Part shown: positions 58,900-64,000 of the stretch, piece after piece
Layout of the letters: the number at the start of each line of letters is the position of its first letter
Numbering within the stretch: position 1 is the stretch's first letter
NCBI GenBank assembly: GCA_032622095.1
Contig: CP136066.1
Span: 157,255,152-157,319,151 of the forward strand
Length of the DNA: 64,000 nucleotides
Reading direction: 5' to 3'
DNA from: Siphonodentalium dalli
Taxonomy: Eukaryota; Mollusca; Scaphopoda; Gadilida; Siphonodentaliidae
Position numbers and translations under genes: made by a program
The notes under the pieces: model-generated
Told to the model about the DNA's origin: nothing
Seen by the model: only the letters and a program-made list of their open reading frames with translations
Database searches by the model: none

Positions 58900-61004
58900 G
58901 AGATTATGACATTTCTGATGTGTGTCTACACAATAGATATCATTCTGATTCCTGAATGCCAATGGCCTAATTAGCAACCATCCAGGGGTGTGAAAATAAT
59001 TGCTGGAGAGACATACCAGTGTATAATATCTTGAGAGTCACCTTAACCTGCATGTGGGTTACGTGGTTTGTTCTTGATTAACAGTGTGTGGTCATGAAGG
59101 ATGAAATGAATAATCCGAATTGTTTAGCCAAGTCACTTTAGATCGGTATGAAATGCCAATCAGGTAAGCTTAATTAAAAGCACCAGAAAATCACAAAACA
59201 ATTATTACTAAATTGTCAATACAGTTCAGCATCCATACCCATAGGTTACCCACATCAAATATGCGACAATGATGTGCATGTACAACAGCATATTCTCTCA
59301 TGTTGTGTCGCTGCTCAGCCACAACCCCAACCACACTACCCTTATTACGCCATACATGTACAGCGTATTTACCCCCACAGATGGTATGCACCGTACCTAC
59401 TAGTATATATGTTCCTGCTTTGCGTCGTAAATATGAGTATGATGAGGTACATGTATAATACATGATGTATAGAGCAGGCACAAATATATCATAGGGACAA
59501 TGCATAAGGGCAGTGCAGGTTTGGAGAGGGGGTGGGCAATGATGTGCATCACAAGCCCATGTGGCAGAAATAGTAATACCGAATTAAAATGTCATCTCAA
59601 AGATGAATACTTGTTTTGAAATATTGTTATGTTATGTTCAATTACTCAGCTTTTCATTATATTCAAGGTCCCATCTACCCAATGATGAACATCCTACAAT
59701 AATACATGTTCAGGAAATCTGTTTTATCATATCATTTAATGTAACAGAAGAATATAATGAGCTGACATTGCAGCTATAATTTAATGTAAAAAACATCAAA
59801 GAGAATTGATGGAAAATCTTTTATTTTTTCAGTTAAATTTTTTCCTTGTAAGAATGGAACCCACCCATGATATTGTGTTATAAAAGAACAATTATTGGGA
59901 AAATATTGAAATTAGAGCCCCCTTCACTAGATTAATTAATGCTTTATATTTGCCCAGTTTAAACTGATTTAACTCTGTACATTTAAAATCATTTTAGTAG
60001 TCATAATTTATCTTTAAACATGGATTTGAAGAAACAGTTACATGGCAATGGAAAAATCTGCTATTGGCATTCAGAAAAAGCCACCCACTTGGGCCTTGTA
60101 TCCTGGAGTTTTTCCAGCCTTCGCCCTGTGTTCTCAGTCAATCATATATGAAAAATTTGATGGCGTAGGGAGGTTTTTTTTACCCAAGAATTATAAAAAT
60201 ATGTATATGAACAAATGTTTGATGAGGGAGTTACCTGCATGGGAACATGCTTTCAATCACCCGCCTAGTTGGGCAAAGTTGGGGACACCGGTCTCCAGAA
60301 AAATGGGGATAGGCATTTTAAAAATATACTAAAAAATAATCTAAATCTGTTAATATTTGGTTGAGATTGGTTAATATTTGATTCAGTTTGGTAAATTGTA
60401 ACGCCTAAAAATTACAATCAAATGCCATTACTGCACTTGTAAACATATATGGCAGGGCCTAGTTTAAGAACATGTTTAAGAAATTCCTCTTAAAGTGAAC
60501 TCACACAGCATATCAAACATGTTGAAAACAACAACAAACAAATATAAAAAAAAACATTTATGGATGCATATAGATATTTCGGTCCAGTGGGGTCAGGAAT
60601 AAAAATATTGATAAAAAGTTGAAATTGTGTTCTACTATTTTAGGACCCACCATTCTGGGAACACCAGTAGTATTACATCTTGCCATCCTTAAAACATCAT
60701 AACTTATTCAGACCAGATATCTGATATTTCAATTGAGTCCAATATTACAAGTCATGGTGTTCTGTTTACAGTCAGCACAGACATGGATTAGCCTCTGGGT
60801 CATCAAGAGATTAGTTGGCTTCAGACCACATTATTCACTGACTAAACAATGGCACCTGCAGTATTAAGCTAATTGGGGATTATGAGAGCATTGATGAACT
60901 ATGATATGATATCTCAGTATTTGTGATCTATTACCAGCCAACAAACCAGTGTAACAGTTTGCCCCCTTCACATCCCTGAGAAGAAAACATTGGTTACCTC
61001 CCCG
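58900..61004. other. non-coding, apparently single-copy, no gene
   Basis: About 2.1 kb of AT-rich sequence with no repeat family shared with the rest of the window by eye. The frame at 60042-60332 has no recognised domain and no splice sites I trust. This is the longest stretch here without visible repeats. Confidence 0.4.
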
Positions 61005-61330
61005 CCCACCCTGATCACACCCTTGTCTGATTTTTCTTACCTTAACATGTAGAAGCCAAATACTCTCATTTTATCATTTAATATGACTCATAAAAAAATT
61101 GTCATTGGTAACAAGGAAGCCTGATTTTTAGCAGAGGCATTACAGATCGGATTTTTTGTACCAAAGTTAACTGAATATTTTTTACCTTAACATCTAATGG
61201 CCAGTGGTGGGGAAGATAAACTACATGTAGGTAGGACAATTAACTTCTATTATTGTATGATGAAATTTGAATAGCTGGCCATTAGATTAATTAAGGTAAA
61301 CAAAATTCAGGCCTTGGGGTGGGTGTGATC
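61005..61330. repeat. inverted-repeat element around TTACCTTAACATCTAATGGCCAG
   Basis: TACCTTAACATCTAATGGCCAG (about 61183-61204) mirrors CTGGCCATTAGATTAATTAAGGTA (about 61275-61298). CACCCTGATCACACCC at 61009 mirrors GGGTGGGTGTGATC near 61316. Probably a small non-autonomous element. No target duplication was identified. Confidence 0.5.
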
Positions 61331-61554
61331 TTAGGTGATAATTTAAGAGGTACCCATGGGCAAGATTCACTGGGTACCCCCATGTTGACTGATACTTGGG
61401 ATTCATACGTCCAATTTGACTAAAAGGTGAAATAAGAAATATTAAGGTTAGTACATGTTTGGATATAGCCCCAATTGTTTAAAATGTTACTGAGCCGAAT
61501 GAGAATCTAATATATATTTTGGGACTTCTGTTTGTTTGTTGTTTGTCTGTTAGC
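61331..61554. other. non-coding spacer
   Basis: Nothing recognised apart from a short TTTGTTTGTTGTTTG run near 61530. Confidence 0.35.
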
Positions 61555-62165
61555 TATGGCCGGGAAAACTGCCGGGCAGATTTTGTCGAAATTTGATACC
61601 TAGGGTTACTTTTGTCCCAGGAGTGTTTTTCAAATCGTGACTCAGACCTGACATTGACCTTCAAAAAGGTCAATTCAAGGTCAAATCGGGTAAAACGGGA
61701 TGGATTTTGACGAAATTTGATACATACAGATACTTTTGTCCGGGGAGTGTTTTTGGACGGGTCAAATCATTACCCCAACCTGACATTGACCTTCAAAAAG
61801 GTTAATTCAAGGTCAAATCAGGTAAAACGGGCGGATTTTGACGAAATTTGATACCCATCGGTTCTTTTGTCCGGGGAGTGTTTTGGACGGGTCAAATCGT
61901 GACTCCAACCTGACCTTGACCTTCAAAATTGTCAATTCAAGGTCAAATCGCGAATTTTGACGGGATTTCGTCAACATTTGATACCTAGGGTTACTTTTGT
62001 CCGAGGAGTGTTTTGGATGGGTCAAATCGTGACCCCAACCTGACCTTGACCTTCAAAATGGTCAATTCAAGGTCAAATCGGGTAAAACCTGACGGATTTC
62101 GACGGGTACTTTTGTCGGTTACTTTTGTCCCGGGAGTGTTTTGGACGGGACAAAAGAACCGAATG
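61555..62165 (-). repeat. tandem array, about 125-135-bp unit, reverse copy of 42370-42900 family
   Basis: About five units, each with TTTTGACGAAATTTGATACC, TACTTTTGTCC.GGAGTGTTTT, GGACGGGTCAAATCGTGAC and TTGACCTTCAAAA.GGTCAA. These are reverse complements of the blocks at 42370-42900. The array is longer here and its units more alike. Confidence 0.85.
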
Positions 62166-62344
62166 GCATATATGGGGGTTTACTTGAAATTTAATAAGAG
62201 TCCCGGTACTCGTATGTTTATTTGGATCCTGAGAGTAGGCTAATATGTTGTGCAATAACACACCTCAATCAATGTGGGGTTTTGTACATATATTCGACTC
62301 TTGTATACCTATAATGCTATTGTACAGAATACCTAATTCACTAA

Positions 62345-62486
62345 TTATACCCCCACTTTCAAAGAAAATGGGGGGTATACTGGATTGACTGCGTCTGTCC
62401 GTCGTACCGTCCGTCCGTCACACTTTCTCCCTCCGTGTGTCCGTCTGTCCGGCCTCATAACTTGAACAACTATGAACCGATTTCAA
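62345..62486 (+). repeat. hairpin plus (GTCC)n element, partial
   Basis: TATACCCCCACTTTC / GAAAATGGGGGGTATA hairpin (62346-62381), then a GTCTGTCCGTC tract (62392-62450), then ATGAACCGATTTCAATC. It is the mirror of 2460-2545. It is interrupted at 62487 by the start of the satellite-carrying element. Confidence 0.6.
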
Positions 62487-64000
62487 TCATTAGCTCAACT
62501 TTACTTTGTAAAGTTTGAGCTATTGCCATGGCTTTGTCGTGCGTGTGTGTGCGTAAGGCGTCAACAATACAGGCTACAGGGCGTACCTTTGATCGGATCA
62601 TTATGAAATTTGTCATAGCTGTTGACATCAACATTTGTACCGGAATGATTCATTTTGGGGTTATTCGGAAAAAAAACATGGCCGCCAGCGGCCATCTTAG
62701 ATTTCAAAATTCAATCCATTAGCACGGGCTACAGGCCGTACTGTTCGTCTGATCGTCATGAAATTTGTCATGGATGTTAACAATGACATGTAGATGAGAA
62801 CGAGTCATTTTGGGTTATTCGGGCAAAAAACATGGCCGCCAGCAGCCATCTTGGATTTTACTCTTTGTATGACTAAATCCTTTAGCACGGGCTGCAGGTC
62901 GTACCTTTAGTCTGATCATCATGAAATTTGTCATGGCTGTTAAAATTGGAATGTAGATGGGAACGAGTCATTTTGGGGTCATTCGGACAAAAAACATGGC
63001 CGCCAGTGGCCATCTTTGTTTTCAAAATTCAATCCATTAGCACGGGCCACAGCATTGTTCGTCTGATCATCATGAAATTTGTCATGGATTTTAATATTGA
63101 CATGTAGATGGGAACGAGTAATTTTGGGTTCATTCGGCCCAAAAACATGGCCGCCAGCAGCCATCTTGGATTTTACTCTTTGTATGACTAAATCCTTTAG
63201 CACGGGCTACAGGTCGTACCATTAGTCTGATCATCATAAAATTTGTCATGGATGTTAACAATGACATATAGATTGGAACGAGTCATTTTGGGGTCATTCG
63301 GCCAAAAAACATGGCTGCCAGCAGCCGTCTTGGATTTTACTCTTTGTATGACTAAATCCTTTAGCACGGGCTACAGGTCGTACCTTTAGTCTGATCATCA
63401 TAAAATCTGTCCTGAATGTTAATAATGACATGTAGATGGGAACGAGTCATTTTGGGGTCATTCGGCCAAAAAACATGGCCACCAGCAGCCATCTTGGATT
63501 TTACTCTTTGTATGGCTAAATCCTTTAGCACGGACTACAGGTCGTACCTTTAGTCTGATCATCATAAAATTTGTCATGGATGTTGAAATTGGAATGTAGA
63601 TGGGAACGAGTAATTTTGGGTTCATTCGGCCCAAAAACATGGCCGCCAGCAGCCATCTTGGATTTTACTCTTTGTATGACTAAATCCTTTAGCACGGGCT
63701 ACAGGTCGTACCTTTAGTCTGATCATCATAAAATTTGTCATGGATGTTAACAATGACATGTAGATTGGAACGAGTCATTTTGGGGTCATTCGGCCAAAAA
63801 ACATGGCTGCCAGCAGCCGTCTTGAATTTTACTCTTTGTATGACTAAATCCTTTAGCACGGGCTACAGGTCGTACCTTTAGTCTGATCATCATAAAATTT
63901 GTCCTGAATGTTAATAATGACATGTAGATTGGAACGAGTCATTTTGGGGTCATTCGGCCAAAAAACATGGCCACCAGCAGCCATCTTGGATTTTACTCTT
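62487..64000 (-). repeat. 164-bp satellite element, reverse orientation, open at window end
   Basis: Opens with the terminal hairpin TAGCTCAACTTTAC / GTAAAGTTTGAGCTA (about 62488-62520), GCCATGGC and a GTGTGTGTGCG run, then about nine monomers in reverse (CATGGCCGCCAGC.GCCATCTTGG, GATTTTACTCTTTGTATGAC). Monomers are more diverged from those at 11-18 kb than the latter are from each other, so this is an independent copy. The array continues past 64000. Confidence 0.9.

Overview
The window looks like nuclear DNA from an animal with a repeat-rich genome, most likely a marine invertebrate and perhaps a mollusc or another lophotrochozoan. Three things point that way. The DNA is AT-rich and mostly non-coding. 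Coding remnants carry GT-AG introns and metazoan mobile-element domains. Satellite-bearing mobile elements resemble the pearl/Helentron type known from bivalves. The taxonomic guess is inference. There are no operons, no CRISPR array, and no rRNA or convincing functional tRNA gene.

Only two coding units can be supported well. The first is a three-exon minus-strand gene (7850-9553) for a FLYWCH zinc finger plus MULE transposase-like protein of 397 aa, with clean splice sites and a poly(A) signal. The second is a decayed non-LTR retrotransposon (about 31.2-34.94 kb, plus) with a 2A-like N-terminal motif, an AP endonuclease, a reverse transcriptase and a (GATT)n tail; it has one frameshift and two in-frame stops. 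A second LINE C-terminal remnant lies on the minus strand at about 57.0-57.36 kb, next to a possible tRNA-derived SINE head.

Layout. 0-5.5 kb: inverted-repeat elements, a mariner-like hairpin MITE (1288-1500) and a foldback-like array of palindromic CGCTTAAGCG motifs (3518-5502). 6.6-9.95 kb: an uncertain exon-like ORF, the MULE gene and a hairpin element. 10.98-28.22 kb: arrays of a 164-bp satellite, interrupted by a 4.0-kb terminal-inverted-repeat element; an 8.3-kb block of this is present twice in tandem, almost identical. 28.6-30.3 kb: a degenerate tandem array of about 300 bp period. 31-35 kb: the LINE. 35-41.9 kb: TTAA-flanked MITEs, nested inverted repeats, and tandem arrays of 169 and 390 bp. 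42.0-49.4 kb: a 7.4-kb foldback-like element with 13-bp flanking direct repeats. 50.2-51.4 kb: a second foldback structure with minisatellite arms. 52.9-54.3 kb: a degenerate minisatellite. 57.0-58.9 kb: LINE and SINE remnants, short tandem repeats and a hairpin MITE. 61.5-64 kb: a tandem array matching the one at 42.4 kb in reverse, then a reverse-oriented copy of the 164-bp satellite that runs off the window end.

The main biological theme is mobile DNA built from tandem repeats arranged as inverted arms. Three foldback-like structures, a satellite-carrying element and several near-perfect hairpin elements lie in one 64-kb stretch. All repeat boundaries were read by eye and should be taken as approximate unless a target-site duplication is given.
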